Positions 24,256 to 36,200 of a DNA stretch of 64,000 nucleotides are shown here, piece by piece. The stretch spans positions 67,788,032 through 67,852,031 of the forward strand of contig NC_064433.1 in assembly GCF_023343835.1 (NCBI RefSeq). The letters run 5' to 3'. The DNA comes from Lagopus muta. Taxonomy: Eukaryota > Chordata > Aves > Galliformes > Phasianidae. Position numbers and translations under genes: made by a program. Positions within the stretch are counted from its first letter, which is position 1. Each line of letters begins with the position of its first letter. The notes under the pieces are model-generated. The model saw nothing but the letters and a program-made list of their open reading frames with translations, was not told the origin of the DNA and did not search any database.

Positions 24256-24443
24256 ATGGAAGTGGTACCAGCCTGGGCCTCAGCCGTGGGTTTCACGCTC
24301 CTGCCTCATGCAGGAGGAGTTTTAGGAAGCAAGATAACCAGAAAGGAAATCCCAGTGTGGTATGAATCTCTGCAGAAGCCATCCTGGTGTCCCCCTAACT
24401 GGGTGTTTGCTCCAGTTTGGGGAACTCTCTATACATCTATGGG
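24256..24443 (+). CDS. TSPO: TSPO exon 2 (first coding)
   Basis: Acceptor gggtttgtttcag ends at 24244. ATG at 24256 begins [20 protein letters not shown]. Donor ATGGG|gtatgt after 24443. Residues 1-62 plus two bases. Confidence 0.95.
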
Positions 24444-27400
24444 GTATGTTTTTCACATCGTATCAATACACTTGTGTGATCTCCAGGTTGTTCATTATAC
24501 AGTGCTAGACTAGAAAACTATTATTAAATTTCTGTAGCTTGTATGTCTGCAAGAAACTGTACCGAGCTGCCTGTCTAGCAGGTATAGATATGTCTGGGGA
24601 AGCTGTGTGTGGGCACGCTTTGTATGTAGAACTGTCCACTACAAAAGCAGGAGTCGGAAAAGCTGCCATTCATCTGCTTTCCTCATTCATTCTGAGGGGA
24701 AGATCTGCCAAGCTGGCAGCAGTGAAGCGAGGCAGCTTTGGGATTTCTTCTCTGCATGTCCTTCAGTGGTTTTAGGAAATTAAAAACAAAAGGGAGGGGT
24801 GAGAGGATCGGGACAGAATTGTTTTAACATAGCTCAATTAAAATAAATCCAAAATCAAAACTAATACACCCTTTCAGCTTAACTGCCAGCCTGTTAAGTT
24901 CTAGAGATCTGAAACCCTCTGCTGTCTCCTTTGGTACCTGTGGGAATGGGATTTGGCCTCACGATTCCCTGTTCTTCTGACAGTAATTGCTGTGCTGCCA
25001 AGTATTTTAAAGCAGTTAAATAAGAGAGACCTGTTCCTTTCCAACATTATGTCATTATCCTGCAAGTTAATTTAAATACTACAACACCTGTTGCAAAATA
25101 CAGCAATGATCCAGTATCTGAACGCATACCTGAACGTGTAAGAGAGCTGATTTAACATTCTCTCATTTTGGTCTACTTTTCTGGAAATAAAGGCTTTGTA
25201 ATTTTTACAGATCCACATGCTCTTTTCTGTCTGTATTCTTTCTTCTTTCCTCTTCTTACAGGGTATGTGTGCATATTTATTTAATTGCTCTTTGCTTTTG
25301 TGTGCTCAGAGTTAGAATTTGGGTTGCTGTCCCTTGGATAAAAAATGCCTTATCTCAGGGAGACAAGAGCTGAGGGGCTTTCTCTTCAAGCTGACTGTGC
25401 AATCTGTAAACTTGTTTCTTGAATTCTCATCATAAAACTGGATGTCACATTAAATCTTTTAAAAATCACTTGTGGTAATACCAAAAGCAAGCAATATGTT
25501 CTGAAGTAAGTGGTTTCAGCTACATACTATATACATCTAGCTGACTGAAAATCTATTTATCATCAGGCTTTTGCTTCCATAACCTGCCATGTATAAACCT
25601 TGGAGTGGTTAAGACTTCTCGTTTGTACAGAATCGGAGAATATTAAAAGCAATAAATAATTAAAAGCAAGGTTTAAAAAGCTTCCAAAGTTGCATTGTTT
25701 AGTCTTTATGAAAGACATGGCCACAAAGCAAGCCTGGGTCACTATCTGAGTCAAAGAGAAAAAGAAATCCTCCTTACGTGACTGAGATATGTAGACTGCA
25801 ACAGCTTGAAGGTTCATTACCACAGAAACACATTTGAGCCCCCTGCTGTTCAGCAGGTGCACAGTGCAGTTCACACACCTGGCAGACTCATAAGAGAAGG
25901 TAGAATCTGTATTCAGTTACTAACTCTAAACCAGGCGTATAATTCAGGGTGTTGGCACTTTGTCTGTGGGACTCTTGGAATGACTGTGTAGTCAACTGCA
26001 TTGGTACGTCTAATAGAAAAGTTGAATGAACAAGAGTCTCCCTGTTCTAATCAGTCTCTTAAAGTTTAAAAGAAAATCTTACAGTAGTCATTTCACAAAT
26101 CCAAAGAATTTTTGTCTTTATCAGCTTATATTCTGGGATCGTTCTGGTGAACAGTTCTTCTTTGGCATTAAGATGATCTGTTAAAAAACTTCAGAATATT
26201 TTTGGAAGATCTTTTTATAAGCTGGTGTCCCACAAGGGGGGGAGGGTGCTGGACACGCCTTCAGTTCTTTCTCTAGAAGTCCTAAAAATCTCTGTACCTT
26301 CTGTACCCTTCCCTCCTCCCTTCTGAAATGTGACTATAGATTCCTTTTCTGCTCGGTCACCATCCACATTCATGCATGCACTTTGGGATGGTACTCATTT
26401 TGTCCATTCCCGTCTCAATTCCTACTTCTACACTCATTTCCATGTATTTAAAAAGGTTTCTTCCAAACAAAAGTATTTTTAAACCATCCTCTCTCAGTAC
26501 TGACAGCAACTGTTTCTTCCTCTCTTTAGAGACTTAACTTTTACTTTCAAGTCTTTGACTTGCTTCCATTTCAACACAGCATTCTCTATTAAGACTGAAA
26601 TGCAGTAAGTTATCTGCTTTTCTGCACCTAGAAATGAGAACTCTGACAGAACAGGGAATATTTCTCTCCATCTTGCTGTCTTGCAGCAGATAATCAACCC
26701 CCCACAGTCAGCCATTCTGTCAAGTAGTGCCAGGACATTTCCAAGTGAATTTAGACTGACACTGAAGCGATTTCATTTGTTTAAGAAAACACGGCCGCTT
26801 TCTAACCAACGTACTGGATTATCCCTTGCATTGGCTTTCTTCAGATACGGCTCCTACCTGGTGTGGAAAGAACTGGGGGGCTTCAGTGAAAAGGCGGTGG
26901 TTCCTCTGGGCCTGTATGCAGGGCAGCTGGCATTAAACTGGGCATGGACTCCCATATTTTTTGGAGCTCACAAAATGGGATGGGTAAGTGAATAAGTTTG
27001 TTTCTTCAGCCTATGCTTTTGCAGTCATCTGCGAGGTGGTGAGGCTAAAACTTGCATCGTGATTTTTTCCGCTCTGAAACCGAACCCGGTTTGTATCATC
27101 AGTACAGAAGATGGCTTGCAGAAGTTTGCTGCTGTTCTTCTTACTGCATTCCAGCAGCCACCTGTGAGAATTTACAACACCCTTAAACGTTCAGATTACA
27201 AGTAGCTCCTTCTGACACCCGTTGATAAGAGCCTTCTGTGACTACAAAATGCAAACAGTTATGCCTTAGCAAAGTTCCTAGGTATCTCTTTGGCAAACAG
27301 TGGCGATAAGAAGCTTATCATTTACTCACGTAATCAGCATCTGGTTTAGACAAGAGCAGCTTTCTGCATGCTGAAGAAAAACAGCTCACCTTAAAAATAA

Positions 27401-28026
27401 AAATTAGTATTAAAAAAATGATTTGCCTGGCTCTCTAAATATAAGAGCAATGTTTTAAAAGCAGAATGCTTTGCAAACCATAATTAATTCAACCACACCA
27501 CATCTCTTTAGGCAGTATCTAGAGCAGAAAAGATCTGGGTGAGATTACGTGGCTAAGGGACTGTTTCTGCTACCAAGAGGAAAAAGGAAAAAAAAAAAAA
27601 GAAGAAGAGTACGGATGAGAAGAATTTTGTCTGCTCCCAGCTGCAGTGTCCTTTCTTCTCACTGTTTTATCTTTGTATCAGTCAGTTCAACTCTTAGCTC
27701 AGCAAAAATCTTTTTGCTAGCTATGTGCTGAGAAGTCAGCTCACAGAGGGAGCTGCAAAGTGTCAGTGCTAAGTAGAAAGAGCTGCACAAATACCATCTA
27801 GTTAAGAAAATGCAATGAGGAAAAGGACACTAACCACCTTCCTGTGTTTTAGGGGCTGGTGACTCTCCTGCTCACAACTGGTACAGCGACAGCTACCACT
27901 GCTTCCTGGTATCACATCAACAGAACAGCCGCTTACTTGATGGTCCCGTATTTAGCTTGGCTGACCATGGCTTCTGCGCTCAATTACCGGATCTGGAAAG
28001 ACAATCGCAACAAGAAATCTGAATAA
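24256..28026 (+). CDS. TSPO: TSPO, translocator protein 18 kDa (3 coding exons)
   Basis: Exons 24256-24443, 26845-26983 and 27853-28026 join in phase to 166 residues (human 169). TSPO is a five-helix outer mitochondrial membrane protein that binds cholesterol, porphyrins and benzodiazepine-type drugs. Family blocks are unmistakable: [69 protein letters not shown]. The C-terminal cholesterol motif (CRAC) is L152-N-Y154-R-I-W-K158 in [10 protein letters not shown]. The tail NRNKKSE is basic and shorter than the human one. The gene converges on TTLL12. Confidence 0.98.
24444..26844 (+). other. TSPO: TSPO intron 2
   Basis: AT-rich intron with no recognised repeat or gene. The acceptor is tttcttcag ending at 26844. 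Confidence 0.85.
26845..26983 (+). CDS. TSPO: TSPO exon 3
   Basis: Residues 63-109, [16 protein letters not shown] to HKMGW; donor GGATGG|gtaagt. Middle transmembrane helices. Confidence 0.97.
26984..27852 (+). other. TSPO: TSPO intron 3
   Basis: Intron of 869 bases; an A-rich purine tract lies at about 27575-27610. Nothing else recognised. Confidence 0.85.
27853..28026 (+). CDS. TSPO: TSPO exon 4 (last coding)
   Basis: Residues 110-166, [20 protein letters not shown] to the KKSE end, stop TAA at 28024-28026. Acceptor ctgtgttttag. Carries the CRAC motif. Confidence 0.96.
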   Translation, partial: GLVTLLLTTGTATATTASWYHINRTAAYLMVPYLAWLTMASALNYRIWKDNRNKKSE

Positions 28027-28542
28027 ACAGCTTTCGGTCAAAAACATTTTTTTGCTCCAAGAATTTTCTAAAGAAAGTTATGCCTTACTACTTTTTTAGC
28101 TGAACTATTTACACTACATTATAATTTGACGCTGCAATCCTTGTTTTAAACAAATGTGCCTCAAGTAGGCAAGTCTCAAAGCCTGCATGAAGTTTCGTAG
28201 CAAATTAAACAACAGAGCACATCAGAAGGTACTGGTTTCCTGTATTGCAGCATCACGTTTTATATCACAAACAGCACTGTAACTATTACCAGAAATAAGC
28301 ACTAACTGCAACTTCATTTAGAGGAAGAAATCCAGCTTCCAGAATGCTGCTCCTCACAGCCACAAGTGCCACTGTGGCCTGAATCAATCACGTTTAGCAC
28401 TAAGCATGGTGCCTTACGGTCTCACTGCAGCTTCCGTGTCTTCTGATCACTGTACTCTGCAAGTGTTTAAGACCAGCTCTTTTTCACAATTTGTGCCACC
28501 CCGCTTGGAAGCACTGTACAATCCTAAATGTCAGATAAATAT

Positions 28543-28548
28543 ATTAAA
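28543..28548 (+). terminator. TSPO: candidate TSPO poly(A) signal (ATTAAA)
   Basis: ATTAAA followed by T-rich sequence, about 520 bases past the stop. Alternatives are ATTAAA at 28204 and an AATAAA that overlaps the stop codon at 28022-28027. The choice cannot be made from sequence. Confidence 0.3.
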
Positions 28549-28599
28549 CTACAAGTAAACTTACTTTTCTTCCACTGTTTTTGTTACAAAAAGGTTTTG

Positions 28600-30102
28600 A
28601 ACAAGAAGAAAAAACGCGAGGTAACAGGATGCTGTAGCCTAAAGGGGGCCCCTTCCTCTCTTTTCAGCATTACAGCAGGCAAGACAAAACAGCAAATTCA
28701 GAGTATTTATAAGCCAAGAGCACCCAAATACTCAGCAGCTGTCTGTACATACCTCTGCAGTCCCAGCAGCATTGGCCAGAGCACCCACAAGTGCTGTGTT
28801 CACCATTCAGCCCTGTCAGTGGAGCAAGAAGCCGGGCTGTTGGCAGACTGCATACACAGGCACTGAAGTTGTCTCCTGCCTGCACCTTCTCACTTTAGCT
28901 GCTTAGAAATGGAAACGGGTTTTTCCTCTCTGGGATTACGGTAGCTGACACAGTAAGATCTGAGATGCTTAATTCACCCACCTGCTTCCTAAAAGAAGGA
29001 AGATAAAAGAAACAAAAAATCTTTGTCTAAAAGCATAACAGAGTATTTTAGCCCTGTGGGCTTGTGGTCCTACCACACAAATCTCACTACTTTTGTTGTG
29101 TCATTCTTCTGGTTTGCTAAACATGATGCTGCTGTCTCCTCTGTAATGAAGGAAACTTCCCCCTCAGCTCTAGATCCAGTCTCTGTTACTTGTTTTCACG
29201 CACTTCCAAAGCAGAAAGTGCCTTTTGCTTTCCTACAAGTCACAGGGCATCTGCTGAGCATCCTCTCAGAGCCAGTCTCAAGCACCTGTTGCAACATTCA
29301 ATGCCACTCAAACTTTCAGAGACAGCTTACTGTTCTACTCAGTGTTTCAGCTGACTAAACAAAGCAGGCTTCTGAAGAGGAGCACCCCGAAATAGAATAC
29401 TTCATCTTTCTTCAGTGGGCCAGAAATGAGATGCTAACAGTTCAAATTTCTTTTTCTCCCACTTTATAGTATTTGTATGCGCCAAGAACTCAAAATTAAC
29501 ACAGACCAATAACTTCATGCACAGATTTCAGCAGATGCTGAACAGCTTTTGAAAAACTACCAGGAGCTTTTACTGATCTTTCCCCCCCACCTTCCTCATT
29601 CAAGCTTCATATACTTCATTTTCAATAAACTTGCCAAATGCAACTTTAATAACCTGTTTTAACTCTGCCTAATGACATAAAAATTTTAGAACTTTGTACA
29701 ACAGAAGAGTGGCTAACAAAATGATATACAAACTCCAAGATGATTCAGTAAACTGTAATTTTAATGTTCACACAGGGAACTACGCCACGTTTCCCAGCAA
29801 GAAAGCAAGAGCTTAGTCTACCTGAGAAACAACTCAGGTGTTCCAGTTCTGTCCTATTTTGAGGTTTACCATATTCAATAAACAAGACATTTGGTCAATA
29901 CAAATTGGTGATGTACAGCACAAAGCAACACAAGGAAAATGCAGACAAAACAATTATCAGTACAGTATAAGGTATATGTGCATTCTGATTTTTTTTCCTG
30001 GGTTACTAATACAGGAAAATAATTGCATCAGCAGCTCATAGAACTGAAATGTAAATATTGCTATTAAGCAGATTGTGAAGGAAAGAATCAAGCCTCCTGT
30101 GG
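28600..30102. other. TSPO-TTLL12 convergent 3' interval
   Basis: About 1.5 kb between the two tail-to-tail genes; it probably includes the TTLL12 3' UTR. Minus-strand ATTAAA hexamers lie at 29760-29765 and 29645-29650. No AATAAA in the TTLL12 orientation was found close to its stop. Confidence 0.5.
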
Positions 30103-30254
30103 CTAGACGATACACGTCACGTGGCAGTTGTCTGCCTCATCCAGAAATAAGGTGCTGAAGACATCATTAAAAAAGGTAGGGTGGTATTTGCAGGCTCTGT
30201 CACAGTCAGGATTGAAGTTCACCTCCAGAATCTGAGGCTGCATGATTCTTTTTC
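30103..30254 (-). CDS. TTLL12: TTLL12 exon 14 (last)
   Basis: Residues 578-627; [40 protein letters not shown] and the end CIV, stop TAG at 30105-30103. Acceptor tcttggacag. Confidence 0.97.
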
Positions 30255-33200
30255 CTGTCCAAGAGAACACAAACACTGCCTTTTAATGCAAGCTATACAG
30301 AGACCCTGAACCATAGCCTGTCATTAAGCTATAAGTCATTGAAAATGTCTAGAAGTCATTTTATGACCCAACCTGGCAGGGTTTTTTTTGTTTCACTCCT
30401 AATCGCTCCTTTAGCAAAGCCAGGCACAAGCATGGAATTTTGCTTGTGTCTTGGGAACTGAGAATTCTTTTCTACCCCTGTAAGAGGTAGGTGTGCACAG
30501 GGCACACTTGCAGACATATCTGAGCTTTCTGCTAAGAAAAAAATTGCCTTATTTGGCCTTTTTTTTTTCCTACCAGTCATCCACAAATAGCTGGAAGAAA
30601 GGCTCCAAGTGCTTGTCAGCCATACTGTGACATTAACATGAAGCATCTCCATATACACATTCTCACAGGGACAACTGAGTGACAGTCCCATGGACATCAA
30701 CAGCACTGAAATAGTAAACATGGGCCCTTGTCTGCTTAACTAAATAACACTGCAACCTGAAGACACTGGGCCAAGCCACAGGATGATGTCTCTTTAAGGC
30801 TTTAGTACACAGGCAAGGATTCTCCCACTGTAAACTGGAAAGAAAACTTGCCCCTGTACAGCTGCGCTTCAGCAAACTAAAACAAAGCCATAGCAGGAGT
30901 CCAAGGGAGGCATGGACTCAGCCAAGCACAGTTAGCAGCTCCCTCTGCCATCACAGTTCACCAGCACAGCAGCATCTAGCCCCACAGACCTGCAACTTCA
31001 GAAGCCCTTTGATGTCAGTAGGAGGTGCAGAGTGCAGAGTTTACGCTGCTTGAAAATCCGTAAGAATCTGAGCAAAGGAAATAAATTCCTGAAAATGTTC
31101 ACAAAGAGGAATTCAACATGCAAAGAAATGAACTTCTCTCACCATCTCTGCTGGTGTCCCATTTTAGCATCAAGTCAACGGCATACAGTGCTCTTGATGA
31201 CGGATAATCACAGATGCCAAGAGGTGCAGGTTTAGCTGAAGCAACTTGGAACAATTCAGCAAATGCCTTAAAAATGTTTGCCTAGTAATAGAAGAAAAAG
31301 GTCTCAGAACAAGAAGCAAAGTTCCTACAACAGAAGCAAGTTAAAAAACCCACCTTTTAATCACTTAATGCATTCACATTTTGAAGAGTTTATAGAAATT
31401 ACACTAGCCAACAGAAAAATCTGCACAGCACTGACTTCAAAGTATACATTGAGACAAAGACCAACACCTGCTAAGCACTTGGCCCTTTCACTGTATCTGT
31501 GGACTTCTTCTGGGAGCAAATAAGTACAAGAAAAATCCTAATGATGGCACACTTATTTATTAGATTCAACTTTCCTCTCAAGCATCAGGTGTAATACTAC
31601 ACTTCCACACAAAGGAGAAGAAGGAGAAAACCCAGGGAAGCTCTGTGCACACCAGCAGTGCAAAGGTGAAGTTTTTTCCTTCCCTGCCTGTCAAACCTAA
31701 CTTAGCTTTGTTCTGCCAAGAAAAGTTTTCTACCTGCTTAAACTGACATCTATAAACAGTGCTGGAAGTTTATGTATGTTTGTGTCTACCACACTGGTGT
31801 TTCCATAAGCAATTAGCCAATAGGACATACAGGTGTAATCCTTAGCATGGAAACTATACTGCAGTAAATCTGCAGTATCTGCAAATGCAAGAGAGTAATA
31901 CTCTGCACGTGGCACATGTCACTACTTTGAGTAGCCTGTGCATGGTTTCTTTTGATCTGTTTCTCAGTCTCTGCAGTCTCTTTCAGACTATTACAATCCT
32001 AATGCTGCAAACCTGTCATGCTCTGAATGTCTTTCCTTGCATGTGAGGTTCTAGTTAAAATGGATATGAATTAGTTTATGCAAATCAATCCACAGCTGGG
32101 TAATTTATTCACTTTTGAAAGAATACACATTAATCAGTACTCAGTCACCATTTCTTCTGCATCTTTTGACGAGTTATAAATATGGAAGAATGCAATAATT
32201 CAGTTACATGTGTACTTCTGAATCATCTTTTCACATTCAGCTTTTTCTTTCAAGCACTACTTATGAATAAAAATGACAATGTCCTCATCTGCCTTCTTGC
32301 ATATTTTTCAGAAATACACTACTGGAAGCCTTTTCTTTGCATATAAAATATGCCTAAGTATGCCTTAGTGTTAGGGAATCATCAGTTTTCTTGTGCAAAG
32401 GTAGCCACAGGGCTAAGATCAGCTTGCTAATGCAGAGAAGCCAGAGCTGCAGCTGAAAATCCTACATCACAGCACCCAAGTCAAAATTTAATTCAACAAA
32501 TGGGGTAATGTGCTCACTTAAAAATCCCTCCTCCACCAACTCAGTATTTCTAAGAGAAGAGATCAGCTTAACTTTTTAAAAATTTGCCACAGTATGTAAA
32601 TACAGCCTCTGCACTATCCAGCCTGGTAATGCAGCCCCTTGAGCACAGCACCCTTGAGGTAAGGCTTATTTCCATCAGTCACTTTGGCACAGCTGGGCAC
32701 ATCCTCATCTTGCAAATGAGCTCCAGTGTCCTGCAAAGTGAGCTAACATGAAAGCTTACAGGGAGATCTTTAGACCTACAGCTCTGCTTAACTTAGGTAG
32801 ATCAAAACCTGATTTGGGAAGATTAGTTTTCTACTTGTTTCAGCAGCCTCTTGTGTTGTGAAGTCCTTCAGAACAAAGGAAGCAAGAGCCTGAATATCTC
32901 AGTGGTTCAATCCCCAGATTCAGTGTTAATACCCTACTGAAACAGAATAGCAGTGAAAGCTTTGAAAACACCTTTTTCAGAGTCATAACAGCAGCATCTG
33001 TTACGATTAACACTTGATACTGTGGACTTCCCTGCTGTTTTGCATGGAATACTGAATGTTCATAACCATGGACTTTTGTAAATGGCATCCTTTCTCAGGT
33101 AGAACTCTCAGGAAAACTGATCCTACTCCCAGGAGCCTGACATTATTTAAGACTGGCTTTATTACCAAGTCCAGTGCAGGGAATTCTCAATGTAGCCATG

Positions 33201-36200
33201 AAATAAAATTCTCAAATGCTAAAAAGGGTGTTTGAGGTTGAATTAGTCGAAGTAAATAAATTATAATGTAAAGGTTAACATTCGCTGTCCTTTATGAAGC
33301 TGATGACACAAAGTATGTTTTCTGAGGGAAAAAAGTAACTTTTCTTAAAGGCAGTTTATTGAGTTGGATTCACAGATGCTCATGAAATTAAAGACAAATT
33401 GTTGACTTACCTGTACTGTTGTCCACAGATGTTCAGGATATTGTTTTTCAAACTGAGGAACAAATTCTTCACAGTGTACCTAGAACAGTTTAGAAGCAAG
33501 ATATATTGCTTTGGGAATGACTGAGCAACCAGATGACACTGGAATACCAAACTTTTTTTTTTTGTTGTTATCCATAGAAATGCAGGTAGAGAAGTAAGGA
33601 GTTGGACACTTCCTGAATCCCTTCCTTGTTTTAGCGTTTACATATAAAGGATTATACTGCAGTCTTTAAAAATGATTAGCTGCCATTTTAATAATTCTTC
33701 TTATTGATCTCAATTAACGTGGATCTTATTCAGGATGTAGGTTTGTATTACCTATCACAAATTATTAGGGGTCCAGACAGCAAAACGTCTAGGAAAAAAA
33801 CTTGGTTAGGATATTTCCAACAGAGACTGCCTGCTAGGTACAACACAGGGTGTTGGGGAATAGTCACCAAAGAAGGCACTGGAAGATTCTTTAACAACAC
33901 AAAGATAAGGGAATATTTTGGACTGTTTGCTTACCTGCTTTAATGTTACACCAGGAGCATAATTCATAACAGTGAAATGCTTCTCGTAGTCATCCAAGTC
34001 ATCAAGGGAAAACGCCCTAAGGAATAAAACAGTTCCTTAGAACCAAATGTGATCCCTTGGAAGCTAAGTCCCATCAGCCAAACAAGGAAGACAAAGGTAA
34101 TTACCGATTTGAAAAGCGTAGCCAAAAGACATCATAGACAAACAGCTTGAGTGGTTTCACGGAGCGCAGCAACACAGCGTAACGGATGTCAAATTTAACC
34201 ATCCCCACGTCTTCTCGGTGAAATAAGACTGGATTCTCAATGTATTTGCACACTACCTAATAGAAACAAACAAACAAAAACCCACGGAAAATATTATTTG
34301 ATTGAAATGAAAAGTGGCAGTAGATATTGAGGATTTAAGACATCCTTGTGTATGTTTTGGTTTTACTTAAGAAACATGCATAAATAACTGATGATGTGCC
34401 AGCAGGTGTTTTATAAAAGTCCTTGGAGCCTGCCTGGGAAAGCTGGGCAGCCAGAATGTATAAAAGCCTTTTTATTTACAATTTTAGTGGCATTAACCTC
34501 TTGAAATCTAAGTCTGAAGCAATTTGGGCACTCCTGTATTCCAGAAAAATACATGCAGTGCACACATCAGCAGAAATAAAGTTCAGGTGACAGTCTGACA
34601 ATATGACTGCATACTACAGGAAAAAAAAATAATAAAGAGCTCCATCATTTCTCTGTTGTTGGCAGTGTTTTGTGCTGCTGAGCTATGGATCAACAATAAC
34701 GATCAACAGGGGACAGAAGCAACAGTGTACAAAAATTCATGACCAATGCTAATTACACCTAAGGTGTGATCATCTTATCTGAGAATTAGCCTTGAAGCAG
34801 AAATGCACTGAATCATTAATTACTGTCAGGGCAAAACTTTTTTAAATAAGAAAACATCAACCTCTTTGGGTCTTCCATCACTGCAACAAATGGTGCTGAT
34901 TTGAATAATTAACTCAGAATTCACTGAAGCTGACTGCTGATGGATCAATGTACAAATTTTGAAGAAAATAAGTTTCCTTCCTTCTAGTCTTAGACCACCT
35001 CCTGTAACAGTTTTTTCAGAAATCCATTTAAAATCTCACTCAAAGCCACGGTCTCTAACCTTTGGGCTGCTTTCCCTATGCCTGATGATATTGTTAAGGC
35101 TGTTGGTGATGTGGGTGTCCAGGCTTCTGGCCAGGTTCCACGGTTTGCATATCCAGTGATTGTCTTCTCCTCTGTGAGAGATAGAAAGCCAAAGCCTATA
35201 AGCTTCATTCATCTGTCTGAACATTCACTTGAACTGATCTACATACTCCTATGTCTTAATCACTTCATAAAGCTGGGCACTACAGTGCAAGAACTAAGGA
35301 CTTCTGACTGATAGCTTCAAGCAATGGTGTAAAAGGCAGAAAAGGCAATGGTAGCTTTCACTTTTTTCCGTTAGGGATTAGCATATTCTCACTGCTGATT
35401 TCCTTCTGTGTATCTTACTACTTTAAAAGAGAAGAACAACACATGAACATTAACACCACAAACACACAGAGGCCACGGTACAGACATCATTCTGTCAAGA
35501 GTCTGAGGCTGTGCTGGCAGGCAATCACCTCAGTTTCTAAGGTGATTCTCTTAATACCTGCAAATAATTCATAATACATTACACCACGACTGCCTCCCTG
35601 GGGAAGAAATTAGACCATATCTCAGCAATTCACACTGCAAGAAAACAAGAGTATACCATTCTCATCTCACTTCCCAGTGCTCAGTCACCTAAAGGGGGCA
35701 ATATTCCTTGAAACATCCTGGTCTTCATTCAGTACATTTTTTTGAGCAAGGACAGGGTGACACTATGTCCTTCTTTCCTCAGTTAATAAAGCAATCTCAG
35801 AAACTGCTCTGGCTGCATGATAAACAGCTCAAACTGAGCTGAAGTTAGCAGTGTTAACTTAAGATGGTTTTATTTCTGTGAAACTTAGTCCCCTGCTTCC
35901 CTTTGCCTTATATGCACGTTGCATTTGTGCTCAATCCTTGATAATTAAGAGGAATTTAAACATCAGACAAACCAGTTACAAATCTCCAAATGCAAGACGC
36001 TCATCTTTGAATAAAGTGGGATCAGAAGCACAAGATGTAAGGTAGGAGAAATAACAACCACCTTCTCTCACGCTGCTGAAAGTAACAGATGAACTGGGGC
36101 AGCTCTGTTTGGAGGTTAAAAGTACGCGGCAACCATCTTGGCCCATCCGGCCCTCCAGCTCGTCTAGATATGGATGCCAGGCAGTCTTTGACAGTCAGGA

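Noticed and set aside
29023-29358. Plus-strand frame of 111 codons between TSPO and TTLL12
   Set aside because: No family resemblance; lies in the convergent 3' region.
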